DNA from: an uncultured Phycisphaerae bacterium
Lineage (GTDB): Bacteria > Planctomycetota > Phycisphaerae > Sedimentisphaerales > Anaerohalosphaeraceae
Reading direction: 5' to 3'
Assembly: GCA_937949545.1 (NCBI GenBank)
Contig: CALEDR010000033.1
Location: 1-32,479 of the forward strand
Length of the DNA stretch: 32,479 nucleotides
In this document: piece after piece, positions 1 through 7,703 of the stretch
How positions within the stretch are numbered: the stretch's first letter is position 1
Layout: every line of letters starts with the position of its first letter
Program-made: the position numbers and the translations under genes
The notes under the pieces: generated by a model
The model's input: only the letters and a program-made list of their open reading frames with translations
Databases searched by the model: none
Told to the model about the DNA's origin: nothing

Positions 1-109
1 CCCAACGTCGATTATTGCGATAATACAGAGGGGGTGGGGGGTGTGTAAGATCATCACCCCCGGCACAAAAAATGAAAAGTCGGAAAACAATACGAAGAGG
101 AGAAAAAAA
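1..109 (+). promoter_or_regulatory. Leader of the pectate-lyase-type gene with RBS and possible hairpin
   Basis: No gene is visible here. A purine-rich ribosome binding site GAAGAGGAG (94-102) lies 7 nt before the ATG at 110 and decides that start over the upstream in-frame ATG at 41. GGGGGTG (30-36, or 37-43) can pair with CACCCCC (55-61), giving a possible 5' UTR hairpin. A short inverted repeat ATTAT/ATAAT lies at 11-24. No convincing -35/-10 pair is seen inside the window. Confidence 0.4.
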
Positions 110-2252
110 ATGAGAAAAGTTTTCTTTGTGTTCATTTGTCTCTGTTCTACCGAAGCCATCGTCTGGGCAATTCCCGCCTTTCCAGGAGCCCAAGGGCATG
201 GAGCCGCCGCCACTGGCGGACGCGGCGGTGCCGTTTATTTCGTCACCAATCTAAACGATTCCGGCCCCGGTTCCCTGCGGGACGCCCTCAATCACAATAC
301 GCCCCGCACCATTATTTTCCGTGTGTCCGGAACGATTCATCTCAATTCCAACCTGGATGTCAAATATCCCAACGTGACGATTGCCGGCCAAACCGCACCA
401 GGAGACGGCATCTGCATCGCCAACGGTTCTTTGTATGCCGGCTATAATAACGTGATCATCCGCTATATTCGATGTCGGCTGGGTGATCAATGGCCCGATG
501 GAACCGAAAACGACGATGCAGATGCTACCTCCGGACGATACGGCAACACCATCATTCTTGACCATGTTTCAGCCAGCTGGTCCGTCGATGAGACATTTTC
601 CTATTACGCCAACAATAACTTCACAGCCCAATGGTGTTTGATCACCGAAAGTCTGCGATATTCCCACCATAAAAAAGGCCCCCACGGCTACGGCGGCATC
701 TGGGGCGGCACCAACAGTTCCTGGCACCATAACCTGCTGGCCCATCACAGCTCACGCAATCCCCGCATTGAAGGCGACCTGGCCAATAATGTGGATTTGC
801 GAAACAATGTCCTTTACAACTGGGGCTACAACAGCTGCTACGGCGGGGAAAAAGCCACGGTCAACATCGTCAACTGCTATTATAAATACGGCCCCGGCGA
901 CCGGATCCGGCGTGCGATACCGAATCGCCAACCCCAGCCTGCAAAAAGATGCCTCCGGCACCATCATCATCCCGCATACCTACGGGCAATGGTACATCAG
1001 CGGAAATTATGTCCACGGCAGTACGGCCGTAACCAATGATAACTGGTTGGGTGTAAATCCCGAAGGCGGCGATGCCGAACGGATCTTATGCAAATCTGAA
1101 ATCCCTTTCCCCGTGGCTGTAACCTATCCGGTCACCACACAGACCGCACAGGATGCCTATCGGTCAGTCCTGGACGAGGTCGGCTGCAGTCTTTGGCGCG
1201 ACTCCGTAGACACCCGCATCATTCAAGAAGTCAAGACGGGAACCGCTACGTACGGCGGTCTGACCGGGGAAGGGCTGGGCATTATCGACTCCCAAACCAC
1301 CGTCGGCGGCTGGCCTGCCCTCCAGTCTCTGCCTGCCCTGCCCGATTCCGATAATGACGGCATGCCCGACGCCTGGGAACTTTCGCGAGGATTGAATCCC
1401 TACAATCCCGCTGACCGCAACGATGACCGACTCGGAGACGGATATACCAATCTGGAAGAATATCTCAACTGGCTGGTTACGCCGGCTGCACGGGCCGATT
1501 TGGACCGCAATTGTGTGATTGACCTGGGCGACTTTGCCGTCCTGGCCGCCTCCTGGGGCAGCCAGTCCGGTCAGGCCAATTGGTATCGATATGCGGATAT
1601 CGCAAGGCCCGAAAATGGTGTCATTGACCTGGAAGACTTGATGGTTCTCGCAGACAGCTGGCTGGGAGAATCGGCACAAGTCCCGCTCATCACGGAAATC
1701 TCCATCCCGGCCGTTCAGGGAAAGGCCATTCAGTTCAAGAACAATTCAGGGGCCTGGATTTCCGAACAGCGTTTGAAAACCCGTACAGCTGGCACCTGGA
1801 ACGAGGATCCGTCCCTGAACACCCTTGATGCCAATAAATCGTATCTGCAGTTTGACCTCTCCGGTATAAAGGGCACCATCACGGCGGCGACGCTGACAAT
1901 CTACGCCATCACACCCGATAAGTCCTACAATGTCTATGGGCTCAACGACGGGATAAACGAAACCTGGGGTGCGGATACAATTGATTGGTTCTCCGCTCCT
2001 GGAAATCAAACAACCAGCGGTTCGGCTTTGAAACCGGATCAAACGGTGTTCCTGTATTCGGTCAGTCCAACCGTCGCCGACGGCCCCGCCAGCGGCGATG
2101 TCACTTCATTCGTCCTAGCCGACACCGACAAACGGGTGACGTTTATCTTGACACCCGGCGGAACAACCTATCTGTACAACGTGATAGAAGGCGCTTACTA
2201 CAACCCCGATTATGTGCCTGTTCTAAAACTGGAAGGAACGTTTATCCCATAG
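110..2252 (+). pseudogene. Secreted pectate lyase-type protein with dockerin-like and DNRLRE-like modules, frameshifted
   Basis: Two overlapping frames encode one protein of about 713 residues. Frame one (110 to 1039) gives a signal peptide (MRKVFFVFICLC...) and a parallel beta-helix pectate lyase domain beginning AFPGAQGHGAAATGGRGG. It has the LDHVSASWSVDE segment and SSRNPRIEG, which resembles the catalytic RxPxxR motif. The second frame takes over around 892-898: deleting one base of the CCCCGG run restores YKYGPATGSGVRYRIANPS, which reads as a normal continuation. The second frame then carries a thrombospondin-3-like calcium repeat (DSDNDGMPDAWE), a two-part dockerin-like module (DLDRNCVIDLGDFAVLAASW, then GVIDLEDLMVLADSWL), and a C-terminal beta-sandwich resembling DNRLRE domains. 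The likely role is cleavage of pectin-like polyuronides outside the cell. Both halves remain intact, so this may be a sequencing error or a very recent lesion. Confidence 0.8.
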
Positions 2253-2278
2253 TCAGAAGCCGTCTTTCTCCAAAATAA

Positions 2279-2309
2279 AAAAAGCCGTCTCCATCCAAGA
2301 CGGCTTTTT
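2279..2309. terminator. Bidirectional intrinsic terminator between convergent genes
   Basis: Perfect 12-bp arms AAAAAGCCGTCT (2279-2290) and AGACGGCTTTTT (2298-2309) enclose a 7-nt loop. The terminal A/T runs give a U tract in both directions. It sits 26 bp after the plus-strand lyase stop and 22 bp after the minus-strand PEP-CTERM gene stop, so it can end both transcripts. Confidence 0.9.
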
Positions 2310-2331
2310 CAATAAACCGAGACGAAAATTA

Positions 2332-3015
2332 TTATTTTCGGCGCCGGATCCCCAGAAGCGCCCCTGCCGCCGCCAGCAGACATGCGGCCGGTTCCGGCAC
2401 TTCCGTCAGAATCAGTCCGTCATACCACGTCCGGTCGTACCAGCCGCCCTGGGAAGCATCCGACGGCTTGTCATCCAGATACACGCGTATCCGGCCGTTT
2501 CCATCCGCCGCAATCGTTCCGATGGTTCCCGTAAAGACCCAGCGGTCTCCATCCTGAATTCCCTCAATCCGAGTGCCCGCAATCGCTCCGCTGTTCACAT
2601 CACCCAACCGGTCAAACAGCAGCATGCTGCTCAGATCAAATCCGGCACGGATACACCAGTTCTGGCTGTTCGAAGACCAATACACAACATCCACCTGATA
2701 AAACTGCCCGGGCGTCAGGCCGGAAACGGTTGTCACAATCGCCACACTGTCTTCCCGACCGCTGCCGGTCCCGCTCGATTCAAAGATATCTTTCGTAGCG
2801 CCGTTCAGCACACCATCCTGGTCATACCCGAATGCCCTGCGGCCCCACAAACCATCCGGAGCCGTAGCCGTCGTCCACCAGGCATCTACATCCCCATCGC
2901 CGGCCCGGGCCGTATTCCCCGAAGCCCCGCCTTCGGCATCGACATAAATGACCGCCCATGCCGGCAGACCGGCCAGCAGAAGCATCAGCAAAATCAAACC
3001 ACCTTTTTTCATCAT
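2332..3015 (-). CDS. PEP-CTERM-sorted secreted protein with the cluster's shared N-terminal module
   Basis: The protein has 227 residues. It has a signal peptide (MMKKGGLILLMLLLAGLPAWA), a single extracellular module of about 180 residues, and a textbook PEP-CTERM tail: VPEP, a hydrophobic stretch (AACLLAAAGALLGI) and terminal RRRK. PEP-CTERM proteins are processed by an exosortase and sent to the envelope or exopolysaccharide. The module (YVDAEGGASGNT ... GTGSGRED ... QNWCIRAG ... DDKPSDASQGGWYDR) recurs at the N-terminus of the proteins at 5638-7665 and, more diverged, 7704-9692. It matches no family I can name with confidence and may bind glycan. GGAGG (3021-3025) favours the tandem ATGs at 3015/3012 over an in-frame ATG at 3051. 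It is the last gene of the cluster. Confidence 0.85.
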   Translation of the reverse strand: MMKKGGLILLMLLLAGLPAWAVIYVDAEGGASGNTARAGDGDVDAWWTTATAPDGLWGRRAFGYDQDGVLNGATKDIFESSGTGSGREDSVAIVTTVSGLTPGQFYQVDVVYWSSNSQNWCIRAGFDLSSMLLFDRLGDVNSGAIAGTRIEGIQDGDRWVFTGTIGTIAADGNGRIRVYLDDKPSDASQGGWYDRTWYDGLILTEVPEPAACLLAAAGALLGIRRRK

Positions 3016-3091
3016 TCTTTCCTCCACAAAATGTTTAAAAGTTCTGTTCAAAAACTCTCAGACACTTCACAACACACTTCACACACTTTTT

Positions 3092-5545
3092 TCACAAACA
3101 ATTCGATAACGGAACCATCGTGCATGACAGCCAGCCCGATGCCAGTTCCGCAAACTCATACAAATCCACCCTGCAATCCGGCACCCCCGCCGCTCCCGTC
3201 CAATCTGCACCCGGCCGAGCCGCACACCCATTGCCTTCCAATCCGCTGTCGAGCCATTGAGCGGCCAGAACCGCCAAATCACCCGTATCGATTCGGCAGT
3301 TCCGGTCAAAGTCAAACGGCTCAATCCGATAACAGGCCCGTCCCTGCTCATACAGCAGCCCGATTTCCTCCGGTCCCATGGCATAGCTGTAAATCCGCAC
3401 TTCATCAATCTGGCCGGTCCAATACCGCGGCGCATCCGACCGATTTCCGACGTACACCGGGTCCGTCCGTTCGTTGACCGGTTCGACGGTTACAGCGGAA
3501 GCATCCAGCTGCCCATCCACATAAAGCCGAATAACCTGACCGTCGTAGGTCGCCGCCAGATGATGCCACCGCCCGTCCACCACCGGAATATCGCCATTGG
3601 CCTGAAACTCATAGTTGGGGGAATTGAAATGGAAGGAAATAAAATTGGTCGCATTGTTTCGACACAGACGCCAGGAATAGCGGCCTTTGCCGATTACAGA
3701 GGCCCAGGCGGTGCTCAGCGCACTGGTTCTGACCCAGACTGAAATTGTGCCGCCGCCGGCCAGCGTCAAACCGGCACTGTTTGTGCAGTTCAGATAACTG
3801 CTGCCGTTCAAAGAAACAGACTGTCCAAAATAGCCGGTTGTAAAAAAGGGACTTCCCACGCCCACCGCATCATATCCGTTTCCACTGACATCCTGATAGG
3901 AGCCGTCCAGCGGCCAATACGCCGTCAAATCCGCCTTCATCAGCATCGCCGACGAAGAAGTCGCCGACCCGGCCGAATTCGACACCACACAGTAGTACCG
4001 CCCGATATCACCAGCCCCAACCTCCTCCAGAACCAGAACCGGTGAACCTTCCGCGATTAGAACATCCGAACCGGACGGATTCACCTTGTACCACGCAAAC
4101 GAAAGCGGCTCCAGTCCCGCCGCTTTGACCTCGAATACGGCTTTTCCGCCCGGCGGTGCGCCAACAGGCTTCGGATGTTCCAGAATCTCCGGCGCATACG
4201 GCAAAATCGGCTCTGGGTCAAACATCGCAACTACCTGTGTATTATAGTTCGTGTATGTGGAGTAAGTTCCCCGCATCCAGAGCAGGATTGTCCCGGGGCC
4301 GCCGATAGGGATAATCGGCCGCAGATTATCCACCGTTGAGTTTTTCGTTATGTACTCCCACGTCCAGGCTGCTCCGCCGTCCACTGTTGTCCCCCGGAAA
4401 ATCTCATAATGACGTTTTCCATCCGCCCCGCTGATCAGCGGAGCGCCCGTTACCGGATGGGCATTGGTCGAAATATACACCACATTCGGCTGTTCCGGAT
4501 GAATCGCCGCCAATCCTGAATAGTCATTTTCCGCTGAGTACAGCGCACTGCCGGCATAGGCCAGCGGATACGTCCGCATTTGACTGCCGTCCCAGCGGGC
4601 ATAAAAATACCGCAAATCGCTGCCGTCAAATGCCCCGCTGGAGGCCACCTGCACGGAAAAAATCATCACCGGCCTGCCGTCTGCATCCAGATGAATATCC
4701 GTCGGCCAGGCCCGCTGGGTTCCGCTTCCCGGGAAGACCAGCGTCAGCGTTTCCGGCGCCGCCGCATCCGTCATCGTAATGTCCCTCACTTTCACACCAT
4801 CCATTCGATACAGCCCGCCCTGATACACATAGCCGGCAAAAATGCTCGTTCCTCCAAGACCGCTGTTGTAGTACTCGCGCGGATGTGCGTTGGAGCAGAC
4901 CAGATAAACCCTGTCGAAATTGTTGGACGCATATTTGACATACGGACGCTGCCCGTCTTTTCGAAGCAGCCAGCCTCCATACGACCAGCTCTGTCCGTTA
5001 TCATCCGATACGATAAAATTCGGATTGTAATTTTCACCCCGATAAAAATCATAAATCCGTCCGCTGCCGCCGTTTTCCCCGGCCAGCCGGAACAGATTTG
5101 AATACGAGGTGCTGGCTCCGCGCGTCAGCTGAACATCGCTCCCCCACACCGTCGCATCAAACGGATTGACGCTGATGCGCCGGTGAATCAGATTGTCCGA
5201 CAAATGCCGCGTGTACATCGCCAAAAGCCGGCCGTCCGGCAGTTCCAGAAACGCCGGCACATCATGGTCATCCGCCTGAAGATTGTCATGCAGCGTCACC
5301 CGAACCGCCGTTCCGCTGTCCAGGTCATAGGACACCACCTCAATATCCCCGCTGCGAGTGCTTCCCCCAGCGCCGGCCCCGTTGGCAATCGAGCCGACAA
5401 TCAGCCTGCGGCCCTGCACAATCACCCGTTCATCCTGATACCAGCACCACCCGCCGTTGTCATTCAACACAATCAGCGGTCCGGCAAACGTCCAAACACT
5501 GACTCCAAGCAGAAAAATCCAAACCCATCCACCCATTCTCATCAT
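3092..5545 (-). CDS. Secreted BNR_4-type beta-propeller protein with Ig, LamG and dockerin-like modules
   Basis: About 817 residues. After a signal peptide (WVWIFLLGVSVWTFA), a BNR_4-type beta-propeller fills roughly residues 20-430, opening with DNGGWCWYQDERVIV and continuing with sialidase-like blades (SDDNGQSWSYGG). An Ig-like domain follows (FAWYKVNPSG ... GRYYCVVSNSAGSA), then a LamG/concanavalin-like domain (AYWPLDGSYQDVSGNGYDA ... VDGRWHHLAATYDG ... IDEVRIYSYAM). A two-part dockerin-like tail comes last (FDFDRNCRIDTGDLAVLAAQ, DCRVDLYEFAELASGWLSC). BNR_4 relatives include polysaccharide lyases and hydrolases, so a glycan-cleaving role is plausible, but the substrate is unknown. The start is uncertain: AAAGG favours ATG 5545/5542, while GGGGGGA could serve an ATG at 5569. 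It is the fifth gene of the minus-strand cluster. Confidence 0.85.
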   Translation of the reverse strand: MMRMGGWVWIFLLGVSVWTFAGPLIVLNDNGGWCWYQDERVIVQGRRLIVGSIANGAGAGGSTRSGDIEVVSYDLDSGTAVRVTLHDNLQADDHDVPAFLELPDGRLLAMYTRHLSDNLIHRRISVNPFDATVWGSDVQLTRGASTSYSNLFRLAGENGGSGRIYDFYRGENYNPNFIVSDDNGQSWSYGGWLLRKDGQRPYVKYASNNFDRVYLVCSNAHPREYYNSGLGGTSIFAGYVYQGGLYRMDGVKVRDITMTDAAAPETLTLVFPGSGTQRAWPTDIHLDADGRPVMIFSVQVASSGAFDGSDLRYFYARWDGSQMRTYPLAYAGSALYSAENDYSGLAAIHPEQPNVVYISTNAHPVTGAPLISGADGKRHYEIFRGTTVDGGAAWTWEYITKNSTVDNLRPIIPIGGPGTILLWMRGTYSTYTNYNTQVVAMFDPEPILPYAPEILEHPKPVGAPPGGKAVFEVKAAGLEPLSFAWYKVNPSGSDVLIAEGSPVLVLEEVGAGDIGRYYCVVSNSAGSATSSSAMLMKADLTAYWPLDGSYQDVSGNGYDAVGVGSPFFTTGYFGQSVSLNGSSYLNCTNSAGLTLAGGGTISVWVRTSALSTAWASVIGKGRYSWRLCRNNATNFISFHFNSPNYEFQANGDIPVVDGRWHHLAATYDGQVIRLYVDGQLDASAVTVEPVNERTDPVYVGNRSDAPRYWTGQIDEVRIYSYAMGPEEIGLLYEQGRACYRIEPFDFDRNCRIDTGDLAVLAAQWLDSGLEGNGCAARPGADWTGAAGVPDCRVDLYEFAELASGWLSCTMVPLSNCL

Positions 5546-5577
5546 GATGCCTTTCTGAGGTCCTCTCATCGGAAGTC

Positions 5578-5615
5578 CCCCCAAAAGGGGGCCTGTGCCG
5601 AACGGCACAGACCCC
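5578..5615 (-). promoter_or_regulatory. Two overlapping, mutually exclusive hairpins in a leader
   Basis: In the 92-bp gap between two minus-strand genes, positions 5588-5615 form a hairpin of about 13 bp on the minus strand. Its core arms are CTGTGCCG and CGGCACAG (5593-5600, 5603-5610), extended by four G-C pairs after a G-U wobble. The run 5578-5582 can instead pair with 5587-5591 (CCCCC/GGGGG around AAAA). Both structures need bases 5588-5591, so only one can form. The second would mask the GGGGGGA that might be a ribosome binding site for an ATG at 5569. No U tract follows, so a simple terminator is unlikely. Confidence 0.5.
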
Positions 5616-5637
5616 GTTGTGAATATTCTCTTGCCTT

Positions 5638-7665
5638 TTAATTACATGCAGACGCCGGTATCAGATTGCAGACCAGCCATTGCCGCGCAATTTCCGCCAG
5701 GTCATACAAATTCACCTTGCAGTCCGCTTGCTCCTCCGGACCGCTCAAATCCATCTCCGGATTATCTACACAACCGGATGCACCCGGCACAAAATCTACG
5801 TACAGCTGGGCAATGGCCGCCGGCTCGAGGGCATAATTGTAAATCCGCACATCATCCAGCCCGCCGGAGAACGGCCAGCTGAAGACTCCCGCCGTGCTTT
5901 TCTCAGAAGCCCCGATCACCAGGGGAGCTGATGTGCCGCTGCTGAACGGAACCGCTCCGCTGCTGACCTGCTGACCATTGCGGTACAGCGCCGCCGTCGT
6001 CCCGTCAAACACCACCGCCACATGCGCCCACTGCCCGATCGGCAGCGGCCCTGATGAAACCGCCGTGTTGCTTCCGTTTTTGTACACCACGTTGTTGTTC
6101 GTCTGGTCCACCTCGAGCTGCCACATCATTCCGTCCGCCGCAAACGAAGCCCGCTTGGCAATCAGTCCCTGCCAGCTCGCCGGTTCCGTCTGTCCGTTCC
6201 AGCGGGCCCACAGCGAAACCGTTATCTGACCGGTGTAAGCGGAAGGATTCCACGTCCCTGCATCAGCAAAACCGTTTTCGGCATTAACCTGAACAGCCCC
6301 CGACAGCTGACCGTCCGCACCCTCCAGAAACGCCGGAGCCCCGTTCGGAACCGCCGCATGCCCTTCTCCGCTGGCATCCAGATACTGACCGCCCTGATAA
6401 TCCGACTGATTCATCGTCCACCGGGCAACCAGCCGCTTGACGGCAATGCTCGCTGCATTGGAATTCGCCGAACCCAGTTCATTGCTCGCCCGGCACCAAT
6501 ATAGCCCTTCATCTGCCGCCGCCGCTGTAATCGTCAATTGGGAACTGTTCGCTCCGGAAATGTGCCCGGGCTCATCGGACAGCGGCTGACTCGTATCCCC
6601 GGAGGCGCCTTTGTACCACTGATAGGCAAAGTTGCCGACGCCCGCCGCCGCACTCAGCACGGCGTCCTCTCCGACAAAGACCGCCGTATTGACCGGCTGA
6701 TACCCAATGGGCGGATTGAAATCCGGCACAGTCTTTACAGTCTGAAAAGACCACATCACACCCGTCACTACACTGTTGTCATCCAACAGTTCATCCACCC
6801 GCCAGTAATAAGTCTTATTCGGCTGCAGGGACGGCATCTGCGTCTGGCTCTGCCCCGCCGGAACCGTCGCCAGCAAATCCTCCGCATCCGCCAGATTCGG
6901 GTCATCATCAAAATAAACCCTGTGCAGCAAAATCTTAGGGTTCTCCTGATTCAGATGATTCGGGTCCCGCATTGGTGTAAAAGACAGCACCGCCGCCGAG
7001 GTCGGCACATTCACCGCCCCGTCCGCCGGCGACGGAGCAAACGGCACATTGTACACCTCATAAAGAAGCCCGTCATACCAGCTGCGGTCATACCAGCCGC
7101 CCTGGGAGGCGTCCGACGGCTTGTCATCCACAAATACCGAGAGCTTTCCGTCCGCACCGGCGGCTTTATAGCCCAGATAGGCCGTCAGTTCATTGCGGTC
7201 TCCCTCCGTCTTGCCCGTCCGGGTCCCGGCCGTTGCTCCCGCCGCACCGGTAAAGTCATACAGCGGCAGATTCAACGAAGTCAGACCCGCCCGAACACAC
7301 CAGTTTTGTCCGTTGGCCGACCAGTACACCACCCACAGGTTGTAATACATCTCCGGCTGCAGACCGGATATCGTCGTCTTGATCATTGGGCTGTTTTCCC
7401 GTCCGCTGCCGGTTCCGCTCGATTCGAGAATATCGCTGTCCCCGCCCAGCGTAAAGCTCGGATTGTTTGCAAATCCCGTCCGCCGTCCCCACAGATTATC
7501 CTGCGACGGTGAGGAAACCCACCAATCCGTCGGACTGCCTGTCAGTGCATTGACCGTATTGCCGCTCGCTCCGCCCCGGGCATCCAGATAACTCTGCGCC
7601 CCAAACCCTATGCTGCACAACAGCCCGGTCAAAATCAAACTGCTTATATACCTTGCCGTTTTCAT
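5638..7665 (-). CDS. Large secreted protein: shared module, beta-sandwich, Ig, LamG and dockerin-like tail
   Basis: The protein has 675 residues. It has a signal peptide (about 1-23), then the module shared with the PEP-CTERM protein (YLDARGGASGNT ... ESSGTGSGREN ... GQNWCVRAG ... DDKPSDASQGGWYDRSWYDG, about 24-205). Next comes an FN3-like beta-sandwich with the phrase SLQPNKTYYWRVDELLDD. An Ig-like domain follows (FAYQWYKGASGD ... GLYWCRASNELGSA), then LamG (VARWTMNQSDYQGG ... GGLDDVRIYNYALEPAA). The dockerin-like tail ends DCKVNLYDLAEIARQWLVC and NLIPASACN. AGGAG (7674-7678) lies 8 nt before the ATG at 7665. It has no recognisable catalytic domain, so it is probably a glycan-binding or scaffold-docked surface protein. 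It follows its paralogue by 38 bp, consistent with an operon and tandem duplication. Confidence 0.85.
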   Translation of the reverse strand: MKTARYISSLILTGLLCSIGFGAQSYLDARGGASGNTVNALTGSPTDWWVSSPSQDNLWGRRTGFANNPSFTLGGDSDILESSGTGSGRENSPMIKTTISGLQPEMYYNLWVVYWSANGQNWCVRAGLTSLNLPLYDFTGAAGATAGTRTGKTEGDRNELTAYLGYKAAGADGKLSVFVDDKPSDASQGGWYDRSWYDGLLYEVYNVPFAPSPADGAVNVPTSAAVLSFTPMRDPNHLNQENPKILLHRVYFDDDPNLADAEDLLATVPAGQSQTQMPSLQPNKTYYWRVDELLDDNSVVTGVMWSFQTVKTVPDFNPPIGYQPVNTAVFVGEDAVLSAAAGVGNFAYQWYKGASGDTSQPLSDEPGHISGANSSQLTITAAAADEGLYWCRASNELGSANSNAASIAVKRLVARWTMNQSDYQGGQYLDASGEGHAAVPNGAPAFLEGADGQLSGAVQVNAENGFADAGTWNPSAYTGQITVSLWARWNGQTEPASWQGLIAKRASFAADGMMWQLEVDQTNNNVVYKNGSNTAVSSGPLPIGQWAHVAVVFDGTTAALYRNGQQVSSGAVPFSSGTSAPLVIGASEKSTAGVFSWPFSGGLDDVRIYNYALEPAAIAQLYVDFVPGASGCVDNPEMDLSGPEEQADCKVNLYDLAEIARQWLVCNLIPASACN

Positions 7666-7703
7666 CGTTTCTTCTCCTGTCTGTCTCATTCTTTCTCTCA
7701 ACC

